A stretch of 64,000 bases of DNA from Pseudonocardia sp. C8 (GTDB lineage Bacteria > Actinomycetota > Actinomycetes > Mycobacteriales > Pseudonocardiaceae). The stretch lies in contig NZ_JACMTR010000002.1 in NCBI RefSeq assembly GCF_014267175.1, positions 5,481,501-5,545,500 of the forward strand. Direction: 5' to 3'. Every line of letters begins with the position of its first letter. The stretch's first letter is position 1. The translations under genes were made by a program, and so were the position numbers. Shown here in pieces: positions 34,307 through 43,843 of this stretch. The notes beneath the pieces are model-generated. The model ran no database searches and had not been told where the DNA came from. It saw only the letters and a list, made by a program, of their open reading frames with translations.

Positions 34307-37201
34307 ATGAGCACCGAGACCAGCACCGCCCCCGAGACCAACGGGGAGCGCGCTGCGTCGGCAGACCGGCCGGCGTTCCGCTACGACGCCGAGATGGCCG
34401 GCCGGATCGAGCGCAAGTGGCAGGACCACTGGGAGGCCGAGCAGACCTTCCACGCCCCGAACCCGGGTGAGCCCGGCTCGGAGAAGCCGAAGTTCTACCT
34501 GATGGACATGTTCCCGTACCCGTCCGGGGCGGGCCTGCACGTCGGGCACCCGCTGGGCTTCATCGGCACCGACGTGCTGGGCCGCTACCTGCGCATGACG
34601 GGCCACAACGTGCTGCACCCGATGGGCTTCGACGCCTTCGGCCTGCCCGCCGAGCAGTACGCCGTCCAGACCGGGACGCACCCGCGAACGACCACCGAGG
34701 CGAACATCGAGCGGTACCGGGCACAGCTGCGCCAGCTGGGCCTGGGCCACGACCCGCGCCGCTCGGTGTCGACCACCGACATCCCGTTCTACCGCTGGAC
34801 CCAGTGGATCTTCCGGGAGATCTTCGAGGCCTGGTACGACGCCGACGCCGGCCGGGCCCGCCCGGTCGCCGAGCTGCGGGCCGAGTTCGAGAACGGCACC
34901 CGCACCACTCCGGACGGCCGCCCCTGGGCGGAGCTGTCCGAGGGCGAGCGCCGGGCGCTGATCGACGGCCACCGCCTGGCCTACATCTCCGAGGCCCCGG
35001 TGAACTGGTGCCCCGGCCTGGGCACCGTGCTGGCGAACGAGGAGGTCACCCCCGAGGGGCGCTCCGAGCGCGGCAACTTCCCGGTGTTCCGCCGCAACCT
35101 GAAGCAGTGGATGATGCGGATCACCGCCTACGCCGACCGGCTGGCCGACGACCTGGACCGGGTCGACTGGCCCGAGTCGGTCAAGGCGATGCAGCGGAAC
35201 TGGATCGGGCGCTCCGAGGGCGCCCGGGTCCGGTTCCCGGTCGCCGAGAGCAGCGGAGGCGGAACGAGCATCAGCGCCGCCGGCGCCGGCGAGATCGACG
35301 TCTTCACCACCCGCCCGGACACGCTGTTCGGCGCCACCTACATGGTCCTGGCCCCGGAGCACCCGCTGGTCGACGAGATCGTCCCGGCCGCATGGCCCGC
35401 GGGTGTCGACGGGCGCTGGACCGGCGGCGCCGCGACCCCGGCCGATGCGGTCGCGTCCTACCGGGCCGAGGCCGCCCGGAAGTCCGAGCTGGACCGGCAG
35501 GAGAGCAGGGACAAGACCGGCGTCTTCACCGGCGCCCACGCCGTCAACCCGGTGAACGGCCAGGAGATCCCGGTCTTCGTCGCCGACTACGTCCTGATGG
35601 GCTACGGCACCGGCGCGATCATGGCGGTGCCCGGCCAGGACCAGCGTGACTGGGACTTCGCGACGGCGTTCGGGCTGCCGATCGTGCGCACCGTCGACCC
35701 GGGCGAGGGTTTCGAGGGCGAGGCGTTCACCGGCGACGGGCCGGCGATCAACTCCGCCAACGACGAGGTCAGCCTGAACGGGCTGGGCGTCGAGGACGCC
35801 AAGCGGACGATCACCGACTGGCTGGCGTCGAAGGGCGCCGGCGAGGGTGTGGTCCAGTACAAGCTGCGGGACTGGCTGTTCTCCCGGCAGCGGTACTGGG
35901 GCGAGCCGTTCCCGATCGTCTGGGACGAGCACGGCCCGGTCGCGCTGCCCGCCGACCAGCTGCCGGTCGAGCTGCCCGAGGTCGACGACTACTCGCCGAA
36001 GACCTACGACCCGGACGACGCGAACACCGAGCCGGAGCCGCCGCTGTCCCGGGCGACGGACTGGGTGAACGTCGAGCTGGACCTGGGCGACGGTCCGAAG
36101 GCGTACCGCCGCGAGACGAACACGATGCCGCAGTGGGCCGGGTCCTGCTGGTACTACCTGCGCTACCTGGACCCGGAGAACGACGACCGGTTCGTGTCGG
36201 CCGAGGCCGAGCAGTACTGGCTGGGCAAGGACCCGGCGCAGGCGGCCGACGACCCGGGCGGCGTCGACCTGTACGTCGGCGGCGTCGAGCACGCCGTGCT
36301 GCACCTGCTGTACTCCCGGTTCTGGCACAAGGTGCTGTTCGACCTGGGCCACGTGAGCAGCGAGGAGCCGTTCCGCAGGCTGTTCAACCAGGGCTACATC
36401 CAGGCCTTCGCCTACACCGACGCCCGCGGCACCTACGTGCCGGCCGAGGAGGTCGTCGAGACCCCGGACGGTTTCACGTGGAACGGCGAGCCCGTCACCC
36501 AGGAGTACGGGAAGATGGGCAAGTCGCTGAAGAACGTGGTGACACCCGACGAGATGTGCGAGCGCTACGGCGCGGACACCTTCCGGCTGTACGAGATGTC
36601 GACCGGGCCGATGGACGCGTCGCGGCCGTGGTCCACCCGGGACGCGGTCGGCTCGCAGCGGTTCCTGCAGCGGGTCTGGCGCAACCTGGTCGACGAGGAG
36701 ACCGGTGAGACCACCGTCGTCGACGGCGAGGCGGGCGAGGAGATCCGGCGGGCCCTGCACAAGGCGGTCGCCGGCGTCCGCGAGGACGTGTCGGCGCTGC
36801 ACTACAACACCGCCGCGGCGAAGCTGATCGAGCTGAACAACGCGCTGACCAAGCGCGGTGCCCCGGTCGAGCGCGAGATCGCGGAGCCGCTGGTGCTGAT
36901 GCTGGCCCCGTTGGCCCCGCACATCGCCGAGGAGCTGTGGCAGAAGCTGGGCCACGACGGCTCGCTGGCCTACGCGCCGTTCCCGGAGGCCGACGAGCGC
37001 TACCTGGTCGCCGACACCGTCGAGTACCCGATCCAGGTCAACGGCAAGGTCCGGTCCCGGATCACCGTCGCCGCCGACGCCGGGCAGGACGAGATCCGCA
37101 CGGCCGCCCTGGCCGACGAGAAGATCGCCGCGGTCCTGGACGGCGGCGAGCCGAAGAAGGTCATCGTCGTGCCGGGCCGCCTGGTCAACGTGGTGCGCTG
37201 A
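34307..37201 (+). CDS. leuS: Leucyl-tRNA synthetase
   Basis: A 964-aa class I synthetase that charges tRNA-Leu. The HIGH motif is [14 protein letters not shown] (about residue 78). The editing domain holds [20 protein letters not shown] and [19 protein letters not shown]. The KMSKS loop is GKMGKSLKN (about 735). A C-terminal anticodon-binding region ends [13 protein letters not shown]. Length and domain order fit the bacterial enzyme. The ATG at 34307 has a GAGGTGAGAC ribosome site. A parS-like 14-mer lies inside the gene at 36470-36485. Confidence 0.98.
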   Translation: MSTETSTAPETNGERAASADRPAFRYDAEMAGRIERKWQDHWEAEQTFHAPNPGEPGSEKPKFYLMDMFPYPSGAGLHVGHPLGFIGTDVLGRYLRMTGHNVLHPMGFDAFGLPAEQYAVQTGTHPRTTTEANIERYRAQLRQLGLGHDPRRSVSTTDIPFYRWTQWIFREIFEAWYDADAGRARPVAELRAEFENGTRTTPDGRPWAELSEGERRALIDGHRLAYISEAPVNWCPGLGTVLANEEVTPEGRSERGNFPVFRRNLKQWMMRITAYADRLADDLDRVDWPESVKAMQRNWIGRSEGARVRFPVAESSGGGTSISAAGAGEIDVFTTRPDTLFGATYMVLAPEHPLVDEIVPAAWPAGVDGRWTGGAATPADAVASYRAEAARKSELDRQESRDKTGVFTGAHAVNPVNGQEIPVFVADYVLMGYGTGAIMAVPGQDQRDWDFATAFGLPIVRTVDPGEGFEGEAFTGDGPAINSANDEVSLNGLGVEDAKRTITDWLASKGAGEGVVQYKLRDWLFSRQRYWGEPFPIVWDEHGPVALPADQLPVELPEVDDYSPKTYDPDDANTEPEPPLSRATDWVNVELDLGDGPKAYRRETNTMPQWAGSCWYYLRYLDPENDDRFVSAEAEQYWLGKDPAQAADDPGGVDLYVGGVEHAVLHLLYSRFWHKVLFDLGHVSSEEPFRRLFNQGYIQAFAYTDARGTYVPAEEVVETPDGFTWNGEPVTQEYGKMGKSLKNVVTPDEMCERYGADTFRLYEMSTGPMDASRPWSTRDAVGSQRFLQRVWRNLVDEETGETTVVDGEAGEEIRRALHKAVAGVREDVSALHYNTAAAKLIELNNALTKRGAPVEREIAEPLVLMLAPLAPHIAEELWQKLGHDGSLAYAPFPEADERYLVADTVEYPIQVNGKVRSRITVAADAGQDEIRTAALADEKIAAVLDGGEPKKVIVVPGRLVNVVR
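36470..36485. promoter_or_regulatory. parS-like site inside leuS
   Basis: GGTTTCACGTGGAACG keeps the central CACGTG and has the same 14-bp core as parS site B. It lies about 19 kb from the parS cluster. The codons read GFTWNG, so chance through coding constraint is possible. Confidence 0.4.
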
Positions 37202-37204
37202 CGC

Positions 37205-37250
37205 CCCGTGAGTGGTTCGGAGGGCTCGGGCCCTCCCGACCACTCACGGG
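37205..37250. terminator. Bidirectional terminator between leuS and the DUF1707 gene
   Basis: Arms CCCGTGAGTGGT (37205-37216) and ACCACTCACGGG (37239-37250) are perfect, and an inner GC-rich stem continues toward a 6-nt loop. It begins 3 bp after the leuS stop and overlaps the 3' end of the convergent gene. Confidence 0.8.
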
Positions 37251-37678
37251 CGCTCGTCGCCCCAGAACAGCTGGGCGACGAGGATCGCGCCCCAGATCCC
37301 GATCGGGAAGACCGGCCAGAAGAACGGCCAGCCGTCGTCCGAGGCGATCGCCGTGACCAGCCAGATCCCGGTCAGCAGGACCGCCACGCCGGCCCAGGAG
37401 CGCCACTCGCCGAGGTACTCCGCCTTCTTGACCTCGGCGGTCTCGGCGCGCACCGTGGGCAGCGCCGACCGCGGCACCGCCGGAAGGTCGGCGACCAGCG
37501 CGTCGAGCTCGCTGCGGACGGTGGCGGCGTAGGCGTCCTGCAGCCGCTGGTCGTACTCGATCAGTGACAGCCGGCCCTCGTCGTGCGCCAGCTTCAGCCG
37601 TTCCGCGGTTTCCTGGCGTTCGGCGTCGGACACCCGGACCAAGGCCGGGCCGTCGCCCGCCTCGTTCTGCTCCCCCAT
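37244..37678 (-). CDS. DUF1707 (SHOCT-like) membrane protein
   Basis: A 144-aa protein. The N-terminal DUF1707 domain reads RVSDAERQETAERLKLAHDE followed by GRLSLIEYDQRLQDAYAA. Two membrane segments follow (SWAGVAVLLTGIWLVTAIAS and FPIGIWGAILVAQLFW). The family is common in Actinobacteria, sometimes near stress or wall regulators; its function is unknown. Its last codons lie within the shared terminator after leuS. Confidence 0.82.
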   Translation of the reverse strand: MGEQNEAGDGPALVRVSDAERQETAERLKLAHDEGRLSLIEYDQRLQDAYAATVRSELDALVADLPAVPRSALPTVRAETAEVKKAEYLGEWRSWAGVAVLLTGIWLVTAIASDDGWPFFWPVFPIGIWGAILVAQLFWGDERP

Positions 37679-37697
37679 GTCATCCGAGAGTAGCCAC

Positions 37698-38633
37698 TCA
37701 GCGGCCCGCGGGGATCCGACTTCCGACCGATGCCGGCGTGGCCGCCCGGGGCCGGGTGGCCACGGCGACGCCGGCCAGGCAGAGCGCCCCGCCGGCCAGC
37801 GCGAGCAGCGCCGGGACCTCGCCGAGCAGCAGCCAGGACAGCAGCACGACGATCGGCGGGGCGGCGTAGGTGGCGGAGGCCAGCCGGCCGGCCGTCGTCC
37901 GGGACAGGGCGTAGCCCCAGGTCAGGAACGCGATCGCGGTCGGGAAGACGCCGAGGTAGGCGGTGCCGGCGACGGCCGTCACCGGTGCGGTGGCCAGCTC
38001 GGCCAGCAGCGACGGCAGGTACGGCAGCAGCGCGACCGTGCCGGCGACCGCGCCGATCCAGGTGACGGTCAGCGCGTCGACCCGGACCAGCAACCGCTTC
38101 TGGGCGACGGCGGCCCCGGCGTAGACCAGTGCCGCCAGCAGGCCCAGGAGCACTCCCGACACGTCGGTGCCGCCGGCCGACGTGGTCGTCGCGATGAGGA
38201 CGACGCCGGTGAAGGCGATCGCCATCCCGGCCAGCAGCCGGGCCGGGAACCCCTCCCCGAGCAGCAGCCCGGCCAGCACCGCGACGATCACCGGCGCGAC
38301 GTTCACCAGCAGTGCGGTGGTCCCGGCGTCGATGTGCCGCTCGGCCGCGTTCAGCGCCAGGTTGTAGAGCCCGAACCAGGCCGCACCCCACAGCGCGACG
38401 GCACCCAGCAGCCGCCCGCGCGGAAGCCGGGGCCCGCCCCGACGGGCCCGCACGACCAGCACGATCGCGGTCAGCGTGAGCGCGCCGACCAGCATCCGCC
38501 CGAGCGCCAGCGCGCCGGGCGAGAGGTCGTGCCCGACGGCCCGGATGCCGACGAACGCCGACGCCCAGAGCACGACGGTGGTCATCGCGGCGGCGAGCGG
38601 GAGGAGCGAGCGGGAGGTCTGCGTGCCGGTCAC
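37698..38633 (-). CDS. EamA/DMT-family transporter
   Basis: A 311-aa permease with two EamA repeats and about ten membrane segments, the first reading PLAAAMTTVVLWASAFVGIR. The second repeat begins VLLGLLAALVYAGAAVAQKR. Members move small metabolites or amino acids outward or inward; the substrate is unknown. It is divergent from a LysR regulator 82 bp away, the usual arrangement for a regulator and its target. Confidence 0.87.
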   Translation of the reverse strand: MTGTQTSRSLLPLAAAMTTVVLWASAFVGIRAVGHDLSPGALALGRMLVGALTLTAIVLVVRARRGGPRLPRGRLLGAVALWGAAWFGLYNLALNAAERHIDAGTTALLVNVAPVIVAVLAGLLLGEGFPARLLAGMAIAFTGVVLIATTTSAGGTDVSGVLLGLLAALVYAGAAVAQKRLLVRVDALTVTWIGAVAGTVALLPYLPSLLAELATAPVTAVAGTAYLGVFPTAIAFLTWGYALSRTTAGRLASATYAAPPIVVLLSWLLLGEVPALLALAGGALCLAGVAVATRPRAATPASVGSRIPAGR

Positions 38634-38703
38634 GACACCAGCTTGTCCGTGACGGACGGTTCAGCACCAGTGATTTCCGCTACGCCAGGATTCAGTACGG
38701 CTG

Positions 38704-38709
38704 TATGGT
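38704..38709 (+). promoter_or_regulatory. -10 element for the leaderless LysR transcript
   Basis: TATGGT ends 6 bp before the GTG start of the LysR gene. No ribosome site is present. Confidence 0.5.
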
Positions 38710-38715
38710 CGGGTC

Positions 38716-39642
38716 GTGCTGGACACCCACCGCCTGCGCATCTTCCGTTCCGTCGTCGCCAGTGGGTCGGTCCAGGCCGCCGCGGCGAACCTCGGGTACA
38801 CGCCGTCGGCGGTGAGCCAGCACGTGACCGCGCTGCAGCGCGAGACCGGCCTGGCGCTGTTCGAGCGGGCCGGCCGGGGGCTGCGCGCGACGGCGGCCGG
38901 CCTGGTCCTGGCCGAGCAGGCCGACGCGATCCTCAACCGGCTCGGTGAGGCCGAGTCCCTCGTCGCGGACCTGCGGGCCGGCCGGACGGGTGCGCTGTCG
39001 CTGTCGTACTTCGCCTCGGTCGGCGCGGCCTGGCTGCCCCGGGTGGTGCGCCGGCTGACCGGTGAGTTCCCCGGTGTGCGGCTCGACCTGGCGTTGCGCG
39101 AGTGGCTCCCCGACGACCCGGCCGAGCGCTCGGACGTGCAGATCGCCGTCGCGGGTGGCGCCGGACGGACGGGCCACGAGGCCTGGCCCGGGTTCACCGC
39201 GCACCACCTCCTCGACGACCCGTACGTCGCCGTGCTCCCGCAGGGGCACCCGCTGGCCGACCGGGACGAGATCGAGCTGGCCGAGCTGGCGGGCGAGCGC
39301 TGGGTGGACAACGACTTCGCCCGCGGCTGGTGCCGGCGCAACCTGGTCGAGGCGTGCACCGCGGCCGGGTTCCGGCCGCCGTTCCACGTCGAGGCGCACG
39401 ACTACCCGACCGCGCTGGCGTTCGTGGCGGCCGGGATCGGGATCACCGTGCTGCCCGAGCTCGGGGCCGCCCGCCTCCCGCCCGGGACGTGCGCGGTGCC
39501 GGTCGTGCGGCCGGTGCCGGTGCGGTCGATCGTGGCCGTGGTGCGGGACGCCGTCGCCGACACGCCGCCGGTGGTCGCGACGCTGGCCGAGCTGCGCGCG
39601 GCCGCGGCGCTCAGCCCCGCGGCCGGAGGACGATCTCGGTGA
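38716..39642 (+). CDS. LysR-family transcriptional regulator
   Basis: A 308-aa regulator. The N-terminal winged helix reads LDTHRLRIFRSVVASGSVQA then NLGYTPSAVSQHVTALQRE. The C-terminal periplasmic-binding-like effector domain follows (about 90-300). It probably controls the divergent EamA permease gene across the 82-bp gap. The effector is unknown. The 3' end overlaps the convergent SDR gene by 32 bp. Confidence 0.92.
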   Translation: MLDTHRLRIFRSVVASGSVQAAAANLGYTPSAVSQHVTALQRETGLALFERAGRGLRATAAGLVLAEQADAILNRLGEAESLVADLRAGRTGALSLSYFASVGAAWLPRVVRRLTGEFPGVRLDLALREWLPDDPAERSDVQIAVAGGAGRTGHEAWPGFTAHHLLDDPYVAVLPQGHPLADRDEIELAELAGERWVDNDFARGWCRRNLVEACTAAGFRPPFHVEAHDYPTALAFVAAGIGITVLPELGAARLPPGTCAVPVVRPVPVRSIVAVVRDAVADTPPVVATLAELRAAAALSPAAGGRSR

Positions 39643-40363
39643 GGTGCGCGTCCGGGGTGGTGGTCAGGGCGGCCTGCACCGCGGCCGCGACCGACTCCGG
39701 CCGCAGGAACCGGGAGCCGTCGTACTCGCCACCGCTGAGGCCGATGCTCGCTCCGCCTGCGCTCCGCTCGTGCGCGACGACCCGCTGCTGCATGTCGGTG
39801 TCGACCCGGCCCGGGTGGACGGAGGTGACCCGGATGCCGTGGCCGGCCTCCTCGGCGCGCAGCGCGTCGCCGAAGGCCCGCAGCGCGAACTTGCTCGCCG
39901 CGTAGGACCCCCACCCGGCCCGCGCGGTGATCCCGGATCCGGAGTTGACCAGCACGACGTCCGCACCGGTGTCGGCACCGGCGCCCCGCAGCGCCGGTAG
40001 CAGCAGCCGGGTCAGCTCCGCGACGGCGACGACGTTGACGTCGAACTGCCGCCGCCAGGTGGCGGCGGGGGTCTCCTCGACGGTGCCGAGCTCGCCGATG
40101 CCGGCCGAGTGCACCAGCGCGTCGAGCCGGTCGATCCCGGAGACCGCCTCCGCGAGCGCGGCGTCGTCGGTGAGCTCCACCGGCAGCAGCTCTGCGCGCA
40201 GCGGGCCGGCGGCCGCCAGCTCGTCGCGCAGGGCGGCCAGCAGCTGCTCGTCGCGGCCGCCGAGGATCAGGTCGTGGGTGGACGCGAGCCGCCGCGCGAC
40301 GGCGGCGCCGATGCCCCGGGAGGCGCCGGTGATCAGGGCCGTGGGTCGGTCGGGAGCGTTCAT
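39611..40363 (-). CDS. Short-chain dehydrogenase/reductase
   Basis: A 250-aa NAD(P)-dependent oxidoreductase. The cofactor motif is ALITGASRGIGAAVARRL, the active-site block is VNSGSGITARAGWGSYAASK with Ser, Tyr and Lys, and the C-terminal part includes VHPGRVDTDM. The substrate is not known. The ATG at 40363 follows a minus-strand TAGGTT (40376-40371) by 7 bp and has no ribosome site, so the mRNA is probably leaderless; a longer frame upstream is Pro- and Arg-rich. Confidence 0.9.
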   Translation of the reverse strand: MNAPDRPTALITGASRGIGAAVARRLASTHDLILGGRDEQLLAALRDELAAAGPLRAELLPVELTDDAALAEAVSGIDRLDALVHSAGIGELGTVEETPAATWRRQFDVNVVAVAELTRLLLPALRGAGADTGADVVLVNSGSGITARAGWGSYAASKFALRAFGDALRAEEAGHGIRVTSVHPGRVDTDMQQRVVAHERSAGGASIGLSGGEYDGSRFLRPESVAAAVQAALTTTPDAHLTEIVLRPRG

Positions 40364-40370
40364 GTGCGCG

Positions 40371-40376
40371 AACCTA
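40371..40376 (-). promoter_or_regulatory. -10 element for the leaderless SDR transcript
   Basis: TAGGTT on the minus strand, 7 bp before the ATG. Confidence 0.5.
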
Positions 40377-40485
40377 CGACGCCCGGCCCCGTCCCGCGGG
40401 GGCGGGACGGGGCCGGGTGCCGGGGAGCGACGGCCGGGCGGCACGTCGGTCGGGGGGTGCGCCGCTCGGCCGGGCCGGTCTCGGG

Positions 40486-41073
40486 TCAGACGCGGCGGGC
40501 GGAGTTGAACGGCATCGCGTCGACGGCGGAGACCTTGACCGGCTCACCGCTGGTGGACGCGTGCACGATCTTGCCGCCGCCGATGTAGATGCCGACGTGG
40601 CTGACCGGGCTGTAGAAGAAGACCAGGTCACCGGGCCGCAGGTCGGACTTCGCGACCTTGGTGCCGACGGTCGCCTGGGCACGGCTGGTGCGCGGGACGT
40701 CCTTGCCGGCCTTCGAGTAGGCGTAGCTGATCAGCCCGGAGCAGTCGAAGGCGCTCGGGCCGGTCGCGCCCCAGCGGTAGGGCTTGCCGAGCTGGGCCAT
40801 GGCGGTGGACAGCGCGCTGCTGCGCACGGCCGCGGCCTGGGCGGCCGGTGCGGCGGCCCGCGCGGCGTCGGCGGCGGTCTGCGCGGCCGGGCCGGGAGCG
40901 GCGGGGAGGACGTTGGCGGAGGGCACGACGTCCCGGGTCACGGTCGTGGCGGGGGCCGGGGCGTCCGCGGCGGGCGCCGCGATGGCGGCGGGGAGCGCGG
41001 ACAGGGCTGCGGCCGCGGCGGCGGTGGCCACGACGGCGACGCGGAGCGCCGGAGCGGTGGGACGCTGGGGCAC
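40486..41073 (-). CDS. Secreted NlpC/P60 family peptidoglycan hydrolase
   Basis: A 195-aa protein with a signal peptide (LRVAVVATAAAAAALSALPA), an Ala- and Pro-rich linker, and a C-terminal NlpC/P60 domain. The catalytic Cys is in SAFDCSGLISYAYSKAG, and the His is in VSHVGIYIGGGKIVHAS. The family cuts D-glutamyl-meso-diaminopimelate bonds in stem peptides. The GTG start has a CGAGGAAC ribosome site. It probably acts outside the cell in wall remodelling. Confidence 0.92.
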   Translation of the reverse strand: MPQRPTAPALRVAVVATAAAAAALSALPAAIAAPAADAPAPATTVTRDVVPSANVLPAAPGPAAQTAADAARAAAPAAQAAAVRSSALSTAMAQLGKPYRWGATGPSAFDCSGLISYAYSKAGKDVPRTSRAQATVGTKVAKSDLRPGDLVFFYSPVSHVGIYIGGGKIVHASTSGEPVKVSAVDAMPFNSARRV

Positions 41074-41428
41074 GGGTTGTTCCTCGGGGTCGCACCGCCG
41101 GGATCGCAGTGGGGGCGGGTGCGGGCCTCGTGCTGGGGAGTTCGCGCGTCGCGGGGACGACGTGCCGGCCGTTCCACCCGCCCGCGTCGTCGCCCGGCGG
41201 AGACCCTGCGCCCGACACCCCGGATGGGCGGCGGTCGCGCAAGGCCGTACGGCACATTACGAACAGATATCGAGGAGATAAATGACCCAGCGCACATTCA
41301 ATGCATGACTGCGCTCACGGGAAATTCCGAGAAGATTCCGGATCGGGAACTTCCTGGTCCGGAAAGCACGACGGCCCGGCGGTGACCTGGGTGGTCACCG
41401 GCCGGGCCGGCGGTCGTCGGGCGGAAGG
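41074..41428. other. Intergenic region between ino1 and the NlpC/P60 gene
   Basis: This 355-bp stretch holds the ino1 terminator (41372-41409) and an AT-richer patch at about 41250-41340, which likely contains the minus-strand promoter of the NlpC/P60 gene. I looked for the cyclic-di-AMP riboswitch found upstream of such genes in Actinobacteria and did not see its conserved blocks. No gene is seen. Confidence 0.6.
41372..41409 (-). terminator. Terminator after ino1
   Basis: A 16-bp stem with one bulge, CGGCCCGGCGGTGACC / GGTCACCGGCCGGGCCG, with a 5-nt loop, lies 20 bp past the ino1 stop. Confidence 0.8.
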
Positions 41429-42508
41429 TCAGTGGTCGATCTCGCCGCGAATGAACGCCTCCACCTTGTCCCGCGCCTCGGAGTCGCGGTACTGCTCCGG
41501 CGGGGACTTCATGAAGTAGCTCGACGCCGACAGGATCGGCCCGCCGATACCGCGGTCCTTGGCGATCTTGGCGGCGCGGACGGCGTCGATGATGATCCCG
41601 GCCGAGTTGGGCGAGTCCCAGACCTCGAGCTTGTACTCCAGGTTCAGCGGCACGTCGCCGAACGCGCGGCCCTCCAGCCGCACGTAGGCCCACTTGCGGT
41701 CGTCCAGCCAGGACACGTAGTCCGACGGGCCGATGTGCACGTTGCCCCGCCCCATGTCCCGCTCCACCTGGGAGGTCACCGACTGGGTCTTCGAGACCCG
41801 CTTGGACTCGAGGCGCTCCAGCTCCTTCATGTTCAGGAAGTCCATGTTCCCGCCCACGTTGAGCTGCATCGTCCGGTCCAGCTGCACGCCGCGGTCCTCG
41901 AACAGCTTCGCGAGCACCCGGTGCGTGATGGTCGCGCCGACCTGGGACTTGATGTCGTCCCCGACGATCGGGACGCCGGCGGCCCGGAACTTCTCCGCCC
42001 ACTCCGGGTCCGAGGCGATGAACACCGGCAGGGCGTTGACGAACGCGACCCCGGCGTCGATCGCGGCCTGGGCGTAGTACCGGTCCGCGTCCTCGCTGCC
42101 GACCGGCAGGTAGGAGACCAGCACGTCGGCGCCCGAGTCGCGCAGCGCCTGCGCGACGTCGACCGGCTCGTCGTCGGACTCGGTGATCGTCTCGCGGTAG
42201 AACCGCCCGAGCCCGTCGAGTGTCGGCCCGCGCTGCACGGTCACCCCGAGCGGCGGCACGTCCGCGATCTTGATCGTGTTGTTCTCGCTGGCCGCGATGG
42301 CGTCGGCGAGATCGTGGCCGACCTTCTTGGCGTCGACGTCGAACGCGGCCACGAACGTCACGTCCCGGACGTGGTAGCCGCCGAAGTCCACGTGCATCAG
42401 GCCGGGGACCTGGGCCGACGGGTCGGCGTCCGCGTAGTAGTGGACGCCCTGGACCAGCGACGCCGCGCAGTTGCCCACGCCGACGACCGCGACCCGAACC
42501 TGGCTCAT
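41429..42508 (-). CDS. ino1: Inositol-3-phosphate synthase
   Basis: A 359-aa NAD-dependent enzyme that turns glucose 6-phosphate into inositol 3-phosphate, the first step to phosphatidylinositol, mycothiol and related actinobacterial lipids. The Rossmann part is [19 protein letters not shown]. Further family stretches are [32 protein letters not shown] and [20 protein letters not shown]. It lies one base after the padR stop, in the same order as mycobacterial Rv0047c-ino1. Confidence 0.97.
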   Translation of the reverse strand: MSQVRVAVVGVGNCAASLVQGVHYYADADPSAQVPGLMHVDFGGYHVRDVTFVAAFDVDAKKVGHDLADAIAASENNTIKIADVPPLGVTVQRGPTLDGLGRFYRETITESDDEPVDVAQALRDSGADVLVSYLPVGSEDADRYYAQAAIDAGVAFVNALPVFIASDPEWAEKFRAAGVPIVGDDIKSQVGATITHRVLAKLFEDRGVQLDRTMQLNVGGNMDFLNMKELERLESKRVSKTQSVTSQVERDMGRGNVHIGPSDYVSWLDDRKWAYVRLEGRAFGDVPLNLEYKLEVWDSPNSAGIIIDAVRAAKIAKDRGIGGPILSASSYFMKSPPEQYRDSEARDKVEAFIRGEIDH

Positions 42509-42509
42509 G

Positions 42510-43136
42510 TCAGGCTCCTCCTGTTGTCTCGTGTCGTTCCCGGTGTCCCGGGTCTTGAGTCCGTTCCGGCCTCGTCGCCGGCGGTGTCCGGTCCTGGCTT
42601 CCGGTGTCCGCGGCGTTCTCGGCCGCGATCAGCTCGTTCAGCCAGCGCACCTCGCGCTCGGAGCTCTCCAGCCCGAGCCGGTGCAGCTCTCGGGTGTAGC
42701 GGTCGATCTGCTCGCCGGTCCGGGCCAGCACGCTGCGGAACCCGTCCCGGCGTTCCTCCACGGTCCGCCTGCGGCCCTCGAGGATCCGGATCCGGATCTC
42801 GGCCGGGGTCCGGGAGAAGAACGCCAGGTGGACGCCGAAGCTGCCGTCCTCCCAGGCCTGCGGGCCGGCGTCGGCAAGCATCTCGGCGAACCGCTCCTTG
42901 CCCTCGGCCGTGATCCGGTATACCCGCCTGCCGCGTCGCGACCAGCCCGTGCCCGGGAGATCGTGGTCGGTGGTCTCGGCGATGAGCCCCGCCCGGACCA
43001 GGCGCCGCAGTGCCGGGTACAGCGAGCCGTAGGAGCACGCCCGGAGGCCACCCAGTCGACGGCCGAGCTGTTTGCGCAGCTCGTAGCCGTGCAGCGGGGC
43101 CTCCTGGAGCAGGCCGAGCACGGCGAACTCCAGCAC
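42510..43136 (-). CDS. PadR-family transcriptional regulator
   Basis: A 208-aa regulator. The winged helix reads [20 protein letters not shown] then [17 protein letters not shown], and a C-terminal helical dimer domain carries [20 protein letters not shown]. The GTG at 43136 has a GAGGAGG ribosome site. It is co-transcribed with ino1, so control of inositol synthesis is likely. A possible operator lies over its own -10 box. Confidence 0.92.
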   Translation of the reverse strand: MLEFAVLGLLQEAPLHGYELRKQLGRRLGGLRACSYGSLYPALRRLVRAGLIAETTDHDLPGTGWSRRGRRVYRITAEGKERFAEMLADAGPQAWEDGSFGVHLAFFSRTPAEIRIRILEGRRRTVEERRDGFRSVLARTGEQIDRYTRELHRLGLESSEREVRWLNELIAAENAADTGSQDRTPPATRPERTQDPGHRERHETTGGA

Positions 43137-43186
43137 GGGCGCACCTCCTCGTCACCGTGGCCCGGACCGCCGGACAGGTCCGTCGC

Positions 43187-43203
43187 AGCATATCGCTCCG
43201 ATA
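43187..43203 (-). promoter_or_regulatory. padR promoter with overlapping inverted repeat
   Basis: A minus-strand -10 TATGCT (43192-43187) overlaps the dyad TATCG-N3-CGATA (43191-43203), about 50 bp upstream of padR. This placement suits autorepression by PadR. Confidence 0.4.
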
Positions 43204-43300
43204 CATCGGGCGCGCGACGAATGATGGTGATCACAGGGTCGCGGCGCCCGGCCGGCGATCCCCGCCCGGGACGGCCATGGGTGCGGGTCGCGCTCGTGCG

Positions 43301-43306
43301 TACCCT
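43301..43306 (+). promoter_or_regulatory. -10 element for the leaderless DUF5318 transcript
   Basis: TACCCT ends 6 bp before the GTG start; no ribosome site is seen. Confidence 0.55.
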
Positions 43307-43312
43307 GGAACG

Positions 43313-43711
43313 GTGCTCAACCCGCGACAGGTGGTGGACTACGCCCTGCAGCGCCGCGCGTTGCTGGCCGATGTCCGCACCGGTCGGGTCGGCCCGGACG
43401 AGGTGTGCGACGCGGGTGCGTACCTGCACCGCGCCGCCCGGTTCCACGGCACGACCGTCGACGAGCCCTGTCCGATGTGCCGCAAGGAACCGCTCGCCCA
43501 GGTCTCCTGGGTGTTCGGTGAATCCCTGCGGCACGTTTCCGGTTCCGCCCGGTCCGCGGCGGATCTGGAGCAGCTGGCCGGCCACCACCCCGAGTTCACG
43601 GTGCACGTGGTCGAAGTGTGCCGGACCTGTGGCTGGAACCATCTGGTCCGGTCGTACGTCCTCGGCACCGGCCGCCGCCCGCGCCGCGGACGCAGGACCG
43701 CCGGTGGATGA
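43313..43711 (+). CDS. DUF5318 family protein
   Basis: A 132-aa protein corresponding to mycobacterial Rv0049 by order and sequence. It has two cysteine pairs, EPCPMCRKEPLAQVSWVFG and VEVCRTCGWNHLVRSY, which suggest a zinc-ribbon-like unit. The function is unknown. It lies just upstream of ponA and may be co-transcribed with it. The GTG at 43313 is fixed by the -10 element placed for a leaderless mRNA. Confidence 0.85.
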   Translation: MLNPRQVVDYALQRRALLADVRTGRVGPDEVCDAGAYLHRAARFHGTTVDEPCPMCRKEPLAQVSWVFGESLRHVSGSARSAADLEQLAGHHPEFTVHVVEVCRTCGWNHLVRSYVLGTGRRPRRGRRTAGG

Positions 43712-43843
43712 GCCCGCCCCCGAACCTCGCCACGATCCGGGCCGTTCCGGCGGCACCGGAGGGCGAACGGACCCCCGCCGCTCCGGGCATCCCCGGCCCG
43801 GTCCCCGGCGGACCAGCGAGACCGCACCCCACGGAGCCGCCCG

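Noticed and set aside
41074..41300. Cyclic-di-AMP (ydaO-type) riboswitch upstream of the NlpC/P60 gene
   Set aside because: The conserved blocks known from actinobacterial examples were not found on reading the strand.
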